Positions 1 through 6,784 of a DNA stretch of 32,733 nt are shown piece after piece. Source of the stretch: CAYVBE01 sp964448935 (GTDB lineage: Bacteria > Planctomycetota > Brocadiia > SM23-32); contig CAYVBE010000023.1 of the NCBI GenBank assembly GCA_964448935.1, positions 1 to 32,733 of the forward strand, given 5' to 3'. Every line of letters begins with the position of its first letter. Positions within the stretch are counted from its first letter, which is position 1. The position numbers and the translations under genes were made by a program. The notes under the pieces were generated by a model. It was not told where the DNA came from. It searched no databases and saw nothing but the letters and a program-made list of their open reading frames with translations.

Positions 1-119
1 AACGCTCCATTGATGCCTACGGAGGCCCCGAGTACCTGGAGGAACACGCGTCCCCGGAGCCCGTCGAGTCGCGGCAGATCCGCAAGGTAGGGGGAGGAGA
101 GGAAGAAGGGGCGCACTGA
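1..119 (+). CDS. 3' end of an unidentified protein (partial)
   Basis: An open frame enters from the left edge with its first whole codon at position 3 and stops at the TGA at 117-119. About 38 residues are visible. They contain IDAYGGPEYLEEHASPE and end in a charged, glycine/glutamate-rich tail (GGGEEEGAH). The composition is that of a soluble protein end, with no membrane segment. I do not recognise the family from so short a fragment. It reads towards the AraC-type gene on the other strand, so the two are convergent. Confidence rests on the coding-like codon pattern (G/C in most third positions) and the sensible stop. Confidence 0.5.
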   Translation, partial: RSIDAYGGPEYLEEHASPEPVESRQIRKVGGGEEEGAH

Positions 120-153
120 GGCAGGCTGCTGTGACGCCCCGATCCTGCCTGCC
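120..153. terminator. Inverted repeat between convergent genes, possible bidirectional terminator
   Basis: GGCAGGC at 120-126 is perfectly complementary to GCCTGCC at 147-153, with a 20-base loop. It lies between the stop of the left-edge gene (119) and the stop of the AraC-type gene (169, minus strand). There is no T-tract on either side, so factor-independent termination is doubtful. Confidence 0.3.
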
Positions 154-168
154 CGCCGCATACGGCGC

Positions 169-936
169 TCATCGGCGTGAAGCGCGGAAGGCGGTGGGGG
201 GTTCGCCACAGCGTCGGCGGAACTGCTTGCTGAAGTGGTAGACATCGCCGTAGCCCAGTTCGGTGGCGATCTGGCTGACGTTCAGTTGTGTGTCCTGCAG
301 CAGGCGGCGCGCGCGCTGGACGCGGGCCGCGATCAGGTACTGCTGTGGGCTCTGCCCGGTCAACTCTTTGAAGGTGCGGGTAAAGTGCGTCTGTGAGTAG
401 CCGCTCCGGGCGGCCAGCTCGGAGACCGACCAGAACAGTTCTGGATGGGCATCAATCTGCTGCACCACGGAGCGCACGGCCGCCTCGGCTCCGCCGCCGG
501 CGGACGGCGTCCGGGGGTTGTGGTCTTCCTCCAGGGCACGTAAGAGGGCGCTCAGCCAGAAGGTGGTTGCCTCTCCGTGGGCGCCCGATCGCCGGAAGGC
601 GTTCAGAAGTCTTGCGAATAAGGTTCGGATGACCTCCGGATCCGTTGCGGTGGGTCGGGTGGGAAGGCGGTCGGCCCGGGGAAAGTAGAAGCTGGCCCAC
701 TGATATTCGGTGGGGCGCCGCAGGGCACGGACTTGCCCGACTATCCGGTCCGCCCGGAAAAGCAGCGACTCCCCCGGTCCGATTTCCTGCCTCTCTTTGC
801 CCGGTCGCAAGCCGACCGCCCCCGAGAGACACATGAAAAGGACGTGGAACGGTTTGGACGAGCCGACGGGCCAGATGACCTCTCCTTCCGCCTCCCGGCG
901 GGTTACCCAATACAGGACCGGTTCCTCTGAAGCCAT
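169..936 (-). CDS. AraC family transcriptional regulator
   Basis: The protein is a DNA-binding regulator of about 255 residues with the AraC two-part layout. The N-terminal 100 residues look like a cupin sensor region (PFHVLFM, IGPGESLLFRAD). The last 100 residues form the double helix-turn-helix AraC/XylS domain, with typical segments ELAARSGYSQTHFTRTFKE, SPQQYLIAARVQRARRLL and IATELGYGDVYHFSKQFRR. The second HTH and the 'FSKQFRRR.G.PPTAFR' signature are intact. The frame could open at a TTG at 952-954, but a good -10 box (946-951) covers that region, so the ATG at 934-936 (MASEEP) is chosen. The gene diverges from the beta-propeller gene at 1120, the usual position of an AraC-type regulator relative to its target. 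The ligand is unknown; a sugar or sugar derivative is an inference from the neighbours. Confidence 0.93.
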   Translation of the reverse strand: MASEEPVLYWVTRREAEGEVIWPVGSSKPFHVLFMCLSGAVGLRPGKERQEIGPGESLLFRADRIVGQVRALRRPTEYQWASFYFPRADRLPTRPTATDPEVIRTLFARLLNAFRRSGAHGEATTFWLSALLRALEEDHNPRTPSAGGGAEAAVRSVVQQIDAHPELFWSVSELAARSGYSQTHFTRTFKELTGQSPQQYLIAARVQRARRLLQDTQLNVSQIATELGYGDVYHFSKQFRRRCGEPPTAFRASRR

Positions 937-945
937 GATGGTCGA

Positions 946-974
946 ATTATACAAACACGTGGGCGATGCATCAA
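946..974 (-). promoter_or_regulatory. Sigma-70-type promoter of the AraC-type gene (leaderless)
   Basis: On the minus strand TTGATG (974-969) is followed by a 17-bp spacer and a perfect TATAAT (951-946). A start about seven bases beyond the -10 falls near 939, only about three bases before the ATG at 936. The mRNA would be almost leaderless, and no Shine-Dalgarno sequence precedes that ATG. Confidence 0.75.
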
Positions 975-1003
975 TTTACAGCCAGCTCGGTTGAGCGTAT
1001 AAT
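975..1003 (+). promoter_or_regulatory. Sigma-70-type promoter of the beta-propeller operon
   Basis: TTTACA (975-980, five of six consensus bases), a 17-bp spacer and a perfect TATAAT (998-1003). Its -35 box directly abuts the -35 box of the divergent AraC-type promoter (969-974). Transcription should begin near 1010, giving a leader of about 110 bases before the ATG at 1120. Confidence 0.75.
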
Positions 1004-1034
1004 CAACGGCGATCCTTTGATGCTGAGAAATCGG

Positions 1035-1061
1035 CCCGGTGCCCGCGCGCCGGGGTTTTTT
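1035..1061 (+). terminator. Intrinsic terminator inside the leader of the beta-propeller operon (attenuator candidate)
   Basis: CCCGGTGC (1035-1042) pairs with GCGCCGGG (1047-1054), eight pairs with one G-U wobble, around a CCGC loop. It is followed by a single G and a run of six T (1056-1061). This is a textbook factor-independent terminator. It lies about 25 bases after the predicted transcription start and about 60 bases before the start codon of the propeller gene, so it would cut off the operon transcript unless something prevents it. Confidence 0.75.
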
Positions 1062-1119
1062 ATACAAGAGCCAGAACGGCCGTCAGGGCACCGCACTTTG
1101 CACGGACCGAGAAATGAGC

Positions 1120-2748
1120 ATGAAATCCTTGTCGGGCGCCGTTGCCTCTGTCCTGGTCTGCTTGACTGCGTTGACGTTTCTCGGCGCCGCCGACGCCGAG
1201 ACGGTCTCCTGGGGTAACATAAATGATCGCAACATGGTTCTGCCGGCGGAGAACCTGCCGGCTGATTTGACGGACGCGAACATGCTCTGGCACCACGAGA
1301 TGCGGCTCAACCACCAGTACGGCCAGCCCGCCATCGTCGGTGAGCGCGTGTTGCTGGGGGCGGTCGGCAAGGTGACCATGCCGGCCGAGGACGGCGGGGA
1401 GACGACGTGGCGACACGGGCAGGTTCTTTGCCTGGACCTGGGCAGCGGCGAACTCGTCTGGCGACTCCCGCTGGGCTTCAGACCGTACGGCGTGGTGGCG
1501 ACGTTCGCCGTCGAGGACGACCGGATCTATTTCATCCACGGCAAGAGCCTCTTCTGCGCCGACCTGGACGGCATGGCCGACGGCAACGACGGCGTGCAGA
1601 ACGAGCTTGAGATTGCCAACGAGCCACGGAAAAGGGAGATGTCCCCCGGTTCCGCTTTACCGGAGGGGCCGAATGGCGACGTGCTGTGGCGGGTGGATTT
1701 CGAGCCGTTGGGAGTGGACCTGCACGACGCCGCCAGCGGCACGCCGCTGATTCTGGATGGTTTGCTCTGGGTCACCACCTCCCACTCGCTGGGCATGCGA
1801 TCCTCGACTGCTCAGCGCAAGGGGCCGGAGCACACATGGGACTGGTACAAGGGCAAACCCGGCGTCAATCTGGTGGCGGTGGACAAGATGACCGGCGAAC
1901 TGGCCGCGATCGGAAAGCAGGCGATTCCCGAGGTCTATCACAGCCAGTGGAGTTCCGTCGCCGCCGGCGTGGTCAACGGGCGGCCGCTGATCTTCTGGGG
2001 AGACGGCTATGGCTTCGTCCACGCCTTCGGAGTGCCTGAGGCGGCCGCTGACGGTGAGGCCCCGAAGCTCGAAGAGGTGTGGTGCCTGGATGCCAATCCG
2101 CACCACTACCGCTATAAACCGGACGGCTCCGAGCGGCCGTATCCCTTCACCATGCGCAGGAGAACCCCTGACTGGGAGCAGCGCCGCCTGGAGGGGCCGG
2201 GCCATATCATTTCCACCCCGGTCTTTCACGACGGCCGCCTGTATGTGGCCATCGGGCGCGATATCCAGTACACCCGCAAGGTGCGCGGCCGGGGCCTGGG
2301 GTGGGGTGCGGTAACCTGCATAGACCCCGCCGGGGCGGGTGACATCACCGACACGAACATCGTCTGGCGGCAGACCAACGTCGGTCGCACCCACGCCACG
2401 CCGTCCATCCTCGATGGCCTGATGTACATCGCCAGCCTGGACGGTCACCTCTACTGCCTGGACATTGACGACGGCGCCGTGGTGTGGAAGCATGATCTGG
2501 GACATGCCGTCGGCGAGCGGTCGCAGCTTGTGGCCGACGGCAAGATATACGTGGCCACGGACCGGGGCGAGATGTTCGTGTTCCGGACCGGGCGGGAGCC
2601 GGAGCTACTATCCGAGACGCGCCTCCGCGGCGCGCCCTCCACGCCTGTCGCCGTGGACAACCTGCTGATCGTCGGGAACGAGCGCGGCGTAAAAGCCTAC
2701 CGAAAGGGCGCAGGGGCCGAGAGCAAGACCGCCGAAACGGGAGAATAG
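1120..2748 (+). CDS. Exported PQQ/BamB-like beta-propeller protein
   Basis: A protein of about 542 residues with a signal peptide (MKSLSG, hydrophobic VASVLVCLTALTFL, likely cut after AADA). The mature part carries repeated propeller-blade motifs of the PQQ/pyrrolo-quinoline type: GQVLCLDLGSGELVWRLPLG, LLWVTTSHSLG, VAVDKMTGELAA, VTCIDPAG, DGHLYCLDIDDGAVVWKHDL. Such proteins are periplasmic or surface binding scaffolds; enzyme activity cannot be claimed because no dehydrogenase-specific residues are evident. The frame is open further upstream (GTG at 1039), but that start lies inside the terminator hairpin. GAGAA at 1109-1113 fits the ATG at 1120 best; the ATG at 1114 is the alternative. Six bases separate its stop from the next start, so the two genes are probably translationally coupled. 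Confidence 0.85.
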   Translation: MKSLSGAVASVLVCLTALTFLGAADAETVSWGNINDRNMVLPAENLPADLTDANMLWHHEMRLNHQYGQPAIVGERVLLGAVGKVTMPAEDGGETTWRHGQVLCLDLGSGELVWRLPLGFRPYGVVATFAVEDDRIYFIHGKSLFCADLDGMADGNDGVQNELEIANEPRKREMSPGSALPEGPNGDVLWRVDFEPLGVDLHDAASGTPLILDGLLWVTTSHSLGMRSSTAQRKGPEHTWDWYKGKPGVNLVAVDKMTGELAAIGKQAIPEVYHSQWSSVAAGVVNGRPLIFWGDGYGFVHAFGVPEAAADGEAPKLEEVWCLDANPHHYRYKPDGSERPYPFTMRRRTPDWEQRRLEGPGHIISTPVFHDGRLYVAIGRDIQYTRKVRGRGLGWGAVTCIDPAGAGDITDTNIVWRQTNVGRTHATPSILDGLMYIASLDGHLYCLDIDDGAVVWKHDLGHAVGERSQLVADGKIYVATDRGEMFVFRTGREPELLSETRLRGAPSTPVAVDNLLIVGNERGVKAYRKGAGAESKTAETGE

Positions 2749-2754
2749 CAGCGG

Positions 2755-5361
2755 ATGAACCGCCTGGTGGCAATGGAAACGGGCAGAGCGCTCCGCTGGA
2801 TCTGTCTTGCGGCTCTCGTTCTCCTGTCGGCCGGCGCGAGAGCGGCTGAAGACATTCGGGAGTTCAGTTTCAACTGGCCTCGAGATTTCAAGAACGTGCG
2901 CTACGAGGAGACGCCAGGTGTTCTCGCCGAGGTGCTGGAGGGGGGGCTGGGAGACGTGGGCGAGATCGTGTTCGCCGTGCGGGGCAGGGGTGGCGGGCAC
3001 TGGTATGAGAGCTTCGGCTACCACATTGAGAGCCCCAACAGGTTCAAGTACGCGGGCAAGGGCGGCAGGCTCTGCGTGCTGGACCTGCGCACGGGTCAGG
3101 TGCGGACGCTCCTTGAGGACGAGACGGGCGATGTCCGCGACCCGTCCGTGCACTACGATGGCGAGACGATCCTGTTTTCCTACCGCAGGGGTGGTGAGCA
3201 CCAGTTCCACCTCTACACCATCCAGTCCGACGGCACCGGCCTGACCCAACTGACCGACGGGCAGTTCGACGATATCGAGCCCTGCTGGCTGCCGGACGGC
3301 GGCATCATGTTCTGTTCCTCCCGTTGCATGCGCTGGGTGCCGTGCTGGTACACCCAGGTAGCCATCATGTTCCGTTGCGATGCCGACGGGTCGAACATTC
3401 GGCAGATCAGCTTCGGGGTGGAGACGGAGAACACCCCCCGTCCGCTGCCCGACGGACGCGTGGCCTACACCCGGTGGGAATACGTGGACCGGCATCAGAA
3501 CCACTATCACGGCCTCTGGACCATCAACCCCGACGGGACCGGCGTGGAGCTGCTGTTCGACAACATGGGCACGATGAACCTCTACATAGACGCCAAACCC
3601 ATACCGGGGACCGACCGGATTGTGACGGCCGTCTCACCCCTGCACGGTCAGAACGAGCACGCCGGCCGGATCGGCATCCTGGACCCCGCCTACGGGCCCT
3701 GCAGCGAGGACGCGATACGGTTCCTGGACCGGGGCTATCCGGTGAAGACCGAGATGAAGAAGGGCGGCAAGTGGCGCGACCCGTGCGCCGTTTCCGAGAA
3801 CAGCTTTCTGGCCGCCAGCGCATACGCCCTGGCCGTGCTGAACGCGGACGGGGATTATGAGTTTATCTACGAACTGCCGGAGGAGGACATCCGGAAGGGC
3901 CTCTGGGCGCACGAACCCCGCCCGCTCGCGCCGCGGGAGCGGGAGCCGGTGATTCCCCACGTCGAGCCGTCCGAGGATCGCATGGCGGAGTTTGCCGTCA
4001 TGGATGTCAGCGTGGGGCGTAATATGGCCGGCATCGAGCCGGGCGATATCGAGAAGCTCGTGATCATGGAGGAACTGCCGCGGCCGGGGGCGAACACCTT
4101 CGAGCCGGATGCCATCGGCCTGGACAAGAACTATATCCTGCATCGTATCCTGGGCACGGTGCCGGTGGAGGAGGACGGCTCGGCGCACTTCAAGGCCCCG
4201 GCGGGACGTCCCCTCTTCTTCTACGCGCTGGATGAGAAGGGCCTCTCCGCCAAGGCCATGCCAAGTTACCTGGCCGGCATGCCGGGGGAGAAGGTCAGTT
4301 GCATCGGCTGCCACGAGAGCCGGCTCCAGTCGGGCCGTCCCCGGGCGAGATCGCGCATGGCCAACGCCCTCCAGCGACCACCCAGCCGTATCCAACCTAT
4401 CGAGGGCGTGCCGGAGATATTCGACTACGTGCGTGACATTCAGCCGATCTGGAGCAGGCACTGCGTCCGCTGCCACAACTACGAGAAGCACGCCGGCGAC
4501 CTGCTGCTGGTGGACGACATGACTCCGAGCTTCAGCGTCAGCTTCTACTCCATCCGGAACGCACGCCGGGGCGGTAAGCCGCTCATCGAATGCCATCCGG
4601 GCTACGAGCCCGATCCCTATTCCACCGGGTCCGGGGGCAGCCGGCTGCTCAGGCTCCTGATGGAGGGCCATCAGGACGTGGAGTTGACCGATCCGGAGCT
4701 GAGGAAAATCAAGCGTTGGGCGGATGCCGGCACCACCTTCGCCGGTACCTATGCCGCGCTGGACAGCGTCGTTCGCCACAAGAAGATAGAGTTCGAGGTG
4801 AGGGGCAGCGAGGAGCACACCAAGGCGGGCCGGAAAGCGCGGGAGGTGCTGGCCCGAAGGTGCGACGTGTGCCACCAGACCAGGCAGGCGCGCGGGCACT
4901 GGCTGGAGGGTGAGATACAGTACGCCGGCCACCGGTTCAACGTCACGGATCCGGAGAAATCGCTCCTCTTGCTGGCGCCCCTGGCGGAGTCTGCCGGTGG
5001 CCTGGGCCTCTGCCGGAAAGGCGGGGAGGACCCGCCGCTCTTCACGTGGAAACGCGTCTCCCTCACGGATCTCGGCCAGGTGCCGGAGGACGCGCCCGAA
5101 CCGCCTGTTTTCCAGAGCACCGACGATCGCGACTACCGGTCGCTGCTCGATTTCGCGGAAGCGGTGCAGGCGCGCTACGGTCAGCCGCGCTGGTTCCAGC
5201 CCGGCCACCAGCCGGCGCATTGGTACGTCCGCGAGATGAAGCGCTTCGGCGCGCTGCCAGAGGACTTCCACCCCGCGGAGAATAGCCTCGACGGCTATGA
5301 AGTGGACCGGCGCTACTTCAACATCCTCTACCGCATGGGCCCCGGCCCCGGTCCGAAGTAG
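2755..5361 (+). CDS. Exported PD40 propeller/multi-CxxCH protein, hydrazine-synthase-alpha-like
   Basis: 868 residues with a signal peptide (RALRWICLAALVLLSAGARA). Residues of roughly 90-300 hold TolB/PD40-type propeller blades (LYTIQSDGTGLTQLTDG, MFRCDADGSNIRQIS, LWTINPDGTGVELLF). Residues of roughly 445-520 match the middle domain seen in the hydrazine synthase alpha subunit family (GTVPVEEDGSAHFKAPAGRP), leading into CIGCHE. Three CxxCH c-type haem motifs are visible: C516-H520, C570-H574 (following DYVRDIQPIWSRH, as in planctomycete cytochrome domains) and C703-H707. Anammox hydrazine synthase is a known complex of alpha, beta and gamma chains, but no partner subunit or nitrogen gene is present here. 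I infer a periplasmic electron-transfer or binding protein of the broad HZSA-like family, not a hydrazine synthase. Its gene follows the beta-propeller gene by six bases. Confidence 0.8.
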   Translation: MNRLVAMETGRALRWICLAALVLLSAGARAAEDIREFSFNWPRDFKNVRYEETPGVLAEVLEGGLGDVGEIVFAVRGRGGGHWYESFGYHIESPNRFKYAGKGGRLCVLDLRTGQVRTLLEDETGDVRDPSVHYDGETILFSYRRGGEHQFHLYTIQSDGTGLTQLTDGQFDDIEPCWLPDGGIMFCSSRCMRWVPCWYTQVAIMFRCDADGSNIRQISFGVETENTPRPLPDGRVAYTRWEYVDRHQNHYHGLWTINPDGTGVELLFDNMGTMNLYIDAKPIPGTDRIVTAVSPLHGQNEHAGRIGILDPAYGPCSEDAIRFLDRGYPVKTEMKKGGKWRDPCAVSENSFLAASAYALAVLNADGDYEFIYELPEEDIRKGLWAHEPRPLAPREREPVIPHVEPSEDRMAEFAVMDVSVGRNMAGIEPGDIEKLVIMEELPRPGANTFEPDAIGLDKNYILHRILGTVPVEEDGSAHFKAPAGRPLFFYALDEKGLSAKAMPSYLAGMPGEKVSCIGCHESRLQSGRPRARSRMANALQRPPSRIQPIEGVPEIFDYVRDIQPIWSRHCVRCHNYEKHAGDLLLVDDMTPSFSVSFYSIRNARRGGKPLIECHPGYEPDPYSTGSGGSRLLRLLMEGHQDVELTDPELRKIKRWADAGTTFAGTYAALDSVVRHKKIEFEVRGSEEHTKAGRKAREVLARRCDVCHQTRQARGHWLEGEIQYAGHRFNVTDPEKSLLLLAPLAESAGGLGLCRKGGEDPPLFTWKRVSLTDLGQVPEDAPEPPVFQSTDDRDYRSLLDFAEAVQARYGQPRWFQPGHQPAHWYVREMKRFGALPEDFHPAENSLDGYEVDRRYFNILYRMGPGPGPK

Positions 5362-5401
5362 GCGGTCTCGCCTGGCGTTTCCCATTCATCTGCTGCGCGG
5401 G

Positions 5402-5407
5402 TAGAAT
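5402..5407 (+). promoter_or_regulatory. Possible -10 element for the oxidoreductase gene
   Basis: TAGAAT at 5402-5407 is preceded at 18 bp by the weak -35 candidate TTTCCC. It sits between the multi-CxxCH gene and the dehydrogenase gene, and could let the dehydrogenase be transcribed separately. The -35 match is poor, so this is tentative. Confidence 0.3.
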
Positions 5408-5439
5408 CCGTGGGGCTTCTACCTCAAACGGAGCGAGCT

Positions 5440-6291
5440 ATGGTTGGGCTGATCGGGGCGGGTTACATCGGGCATGGGCTGGCGGATTGTCTGCTGAGCG
5501 CGGGTCACGCACTGCGCGTTCACGACGTGCATCCGGAGAGGGCGGACGATCTGGTGGAGCGGGGTGCGGTGTTCGAGGACTCGCCCCGCGCGGTGGCCGA
5601 GGCGTGCGAGATCGTCTTCATGGCGGTGGTGTCGGACGATCAGGTGGAGGAGGTGCTCTTCGGCGACGCCGGGGTCGCGACCGTCGCTTGCGAGGACAAG
5701 GTCTTCATAGATACTGCGACCATTCCGCCTTCCCGCAGCCGGGAGTTTGCGAAGAGGCTGGCTCAGCAGGGCGCCGGGTACCTGGATGCACCCCTCATCG
5801 GCGGGCGCAACGAAGGCCGCTCGGAGACCATGCCGGTGGGCGGGCCGGAGGAGGCGTTCCGGCGCTGCCGCCCGCTGCTGGAGACGGTGGCGAAGAACGT
5901 CGTCCACGTCGGTCCCTCGGGCTCCGGCGAGGTCGTCAAGCTCATGAATCAGACGCTCGTTTGCGCGCAGATGGCCGCCCGTGCGGAGGCCGTTGCCTAC
6001 GCGGAGGCCGAGGGCGTGTCGCTGGAGTCGGCCGATGAGGCCCTGGGGAACCACGGCCGCGCGGTCGGCTGGCTGGCCGATTCGGCCAAACGCCAGGAGG
6101 CGCACGGAGACCCCGCCCACTGGACGCGCCTTTTCCTGAAGGACATGAACTGCGCGCTGCAGGCCGGCCACGCCCTGGAGGTTGCCCGCGCGGTGCGCGA
6201 CCTGAACGCCCTGGCCATGGAGACCGAGCCCGGGAAGGGCTGGCCCTACTCCTTCCTGGCTGCCGCGCGACGGCGGATGGAGGGACCTTGA
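5440..6291 (+). CDS. NAD(P)-dependent oxidoreductase, 3-hydroxyisobutyrate/tartronate-semialdehyde dehydrogenase family
   Basis: A beta-hydroxyacid dehydrogenase of about 283 residues. The N-terminus is a Rossmann dinucleotide site (VGLIGAGYIGHGLAD, GxGxxG). A substrate loop follows at YLDAPLIGGRNEG, where the family usually reads DAPVSGG. The catalytic-lysine motif GSGEVVKLMNQ (K167, N171) and the late FLKDMNCAL motif (family KDL) are present. The family reduces or oxidises small beta-hydroxy acids such as tartronate semialdehyde or 3-hydroxyisobutyrate in the cytoplasm; the substrate here is unknown. The ATG at 5440 is chosen over the GTG at 5410 because GGAG at 5430-5433 is well spaced and the Rossmann strand then begins at residue 2, as normal. 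It follows two exported-protein genes on the same strand and ends three bases before a strong hairpin. Confidence 0.88.
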   Translation: MVGLIGAGYIGHGLADCLLSAGHALRVHDVHPERADDLVERGAVFEDSPRAVAEACEIVFMAVVSDDQVEEVLFGDAGVATVACEDKVFIDTATIPPSRSREFAKRLAQQGAGYLDAPLIGGRNEGRSETMPVGGPEEAFRRCRPLLETVAKNVVHVGPSGSGEVVKLMNQTLVCAQMAARAEAVAYAEAEGVSLESADEALGNHGRAVGWLADSAKRQEAHGDPAHWTRLFLKDMNCALQAGHALEVARAVRDLNALAMETEPGKGWPYSFLAAARRRMEGP

Positions 6292-6293
6292 GG

Positions 6294-6327
6294 CCGCCCC
6301 CCCGCGCTTTGTGATCCGGGGGGGCGG
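6294..6327 (+). terminator. Perfect 11-bp hairpin after the oxidoreductase gene
   Basis: CCGCCCCCCCG (6294-6304) is the exact complement of CGGGGGGGCGG (6317-6327), with a 12-base loop. It begins two bases after the TGA at 6289-6291. It lacks a T-tract, but its strength and position fit a transcription end or mRNA-protecting structure. Confidence 0.6.
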
Positions 6328-6487
6328 TAGTCAGCCTTGTCAGCCCGCCGTAAGGCGGGCGTTTCACTGGTAGCGAAGGGCGACCGAAGGAAGCCCTGGA
6401 AGAAGGCGGTCACCCCTCCCAGAGCCCGCCTTTTGGCGGGCGATTCAAGCCGTATGCGCGCGCTGGTGCAATCGGCAGGAGTGAGTC

Positions 6488-6518
6488 GCCCCCGTTGGGG
6501 GCTCTGTCTTTTCTTTTG
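6488..6518 (+). terminator. Hairpin with T-rich tail
   Basis: GCCCCC (6488-6493) pairs with GGGGGC (6497-6502) over a GTT loop, and the following bases TCTGTCTTTTCTTTTG are T-rich. This resembles a factor-independent terminator reading rightwards, lying between the oxidoreductase and the GH123-like gene. It would isolate the latter from upstream transcription. Confidence 0.45.
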
Positions 6519-6784
6519 CACCCTTGACCCAGGGCTCTGGCGCCTTCGGCGCCGCCGCCCTGGGCTAATCTTGACTCGGCCCTGTCGGGCCTCTACGAAT
6601 GCTAACGCTTGCTCAGGCGCGGAAGCTGGTGGCGCCGGGAGGTGCGAATCGTCTGCCCGCAGACCCCGAAAACGGCAGAAAGAAAGGCCTCTCGCCCGGG
6701 GCCATTTGCGGGAGGGACCCCGATGCATTACAACAGGCGCCTTGCAGGTTTCTCGCAAGTTTCTAATACCGGCGGAGGCTGGGA

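Larger units (their letters stand above)
6292..6784. repeat. Non-coding cluster of palindromic elements
   Basis: This 490-base stretch has no convincing gene on either strand. It contains at least six hairpins. GCCCGCC-GTAA-GGCGGGC is at 6343-6360 and the same stem with a TTTT loop is at 6424-6441. GCCCCC-GTT-GGGGGC is at 6488-6502. A two-tier structure spans 6528-6564, with outer CCCAGGGC/GCCCTGGG and inner GGCGCC-TTC-GGCGCC. GGCCC-TGTC-GGGCC is at 6578-6591. The density and reuse of the same stem are typical of REP-like or decayed mobile palindromic elements. No transposase or terminal repeats were found. Confidence 0.7.

Noticed and set aside
2755..5361. Naming the multi-CxxCH protein hydrazine synthase and inferring anammox metabolism.
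   Set aside because: Only the alpha-like middle domain and haem motifs match; no other subunit, hydrazine dehydrogenase or nitrogen gene is present.
6361..6487. Possible tRNA or small structured RNA between the two GCCCGCC hairpins.
   Set aside because: No cloverleaf, T-loop consensus or CCA-ready acceptor stem can be drawn.
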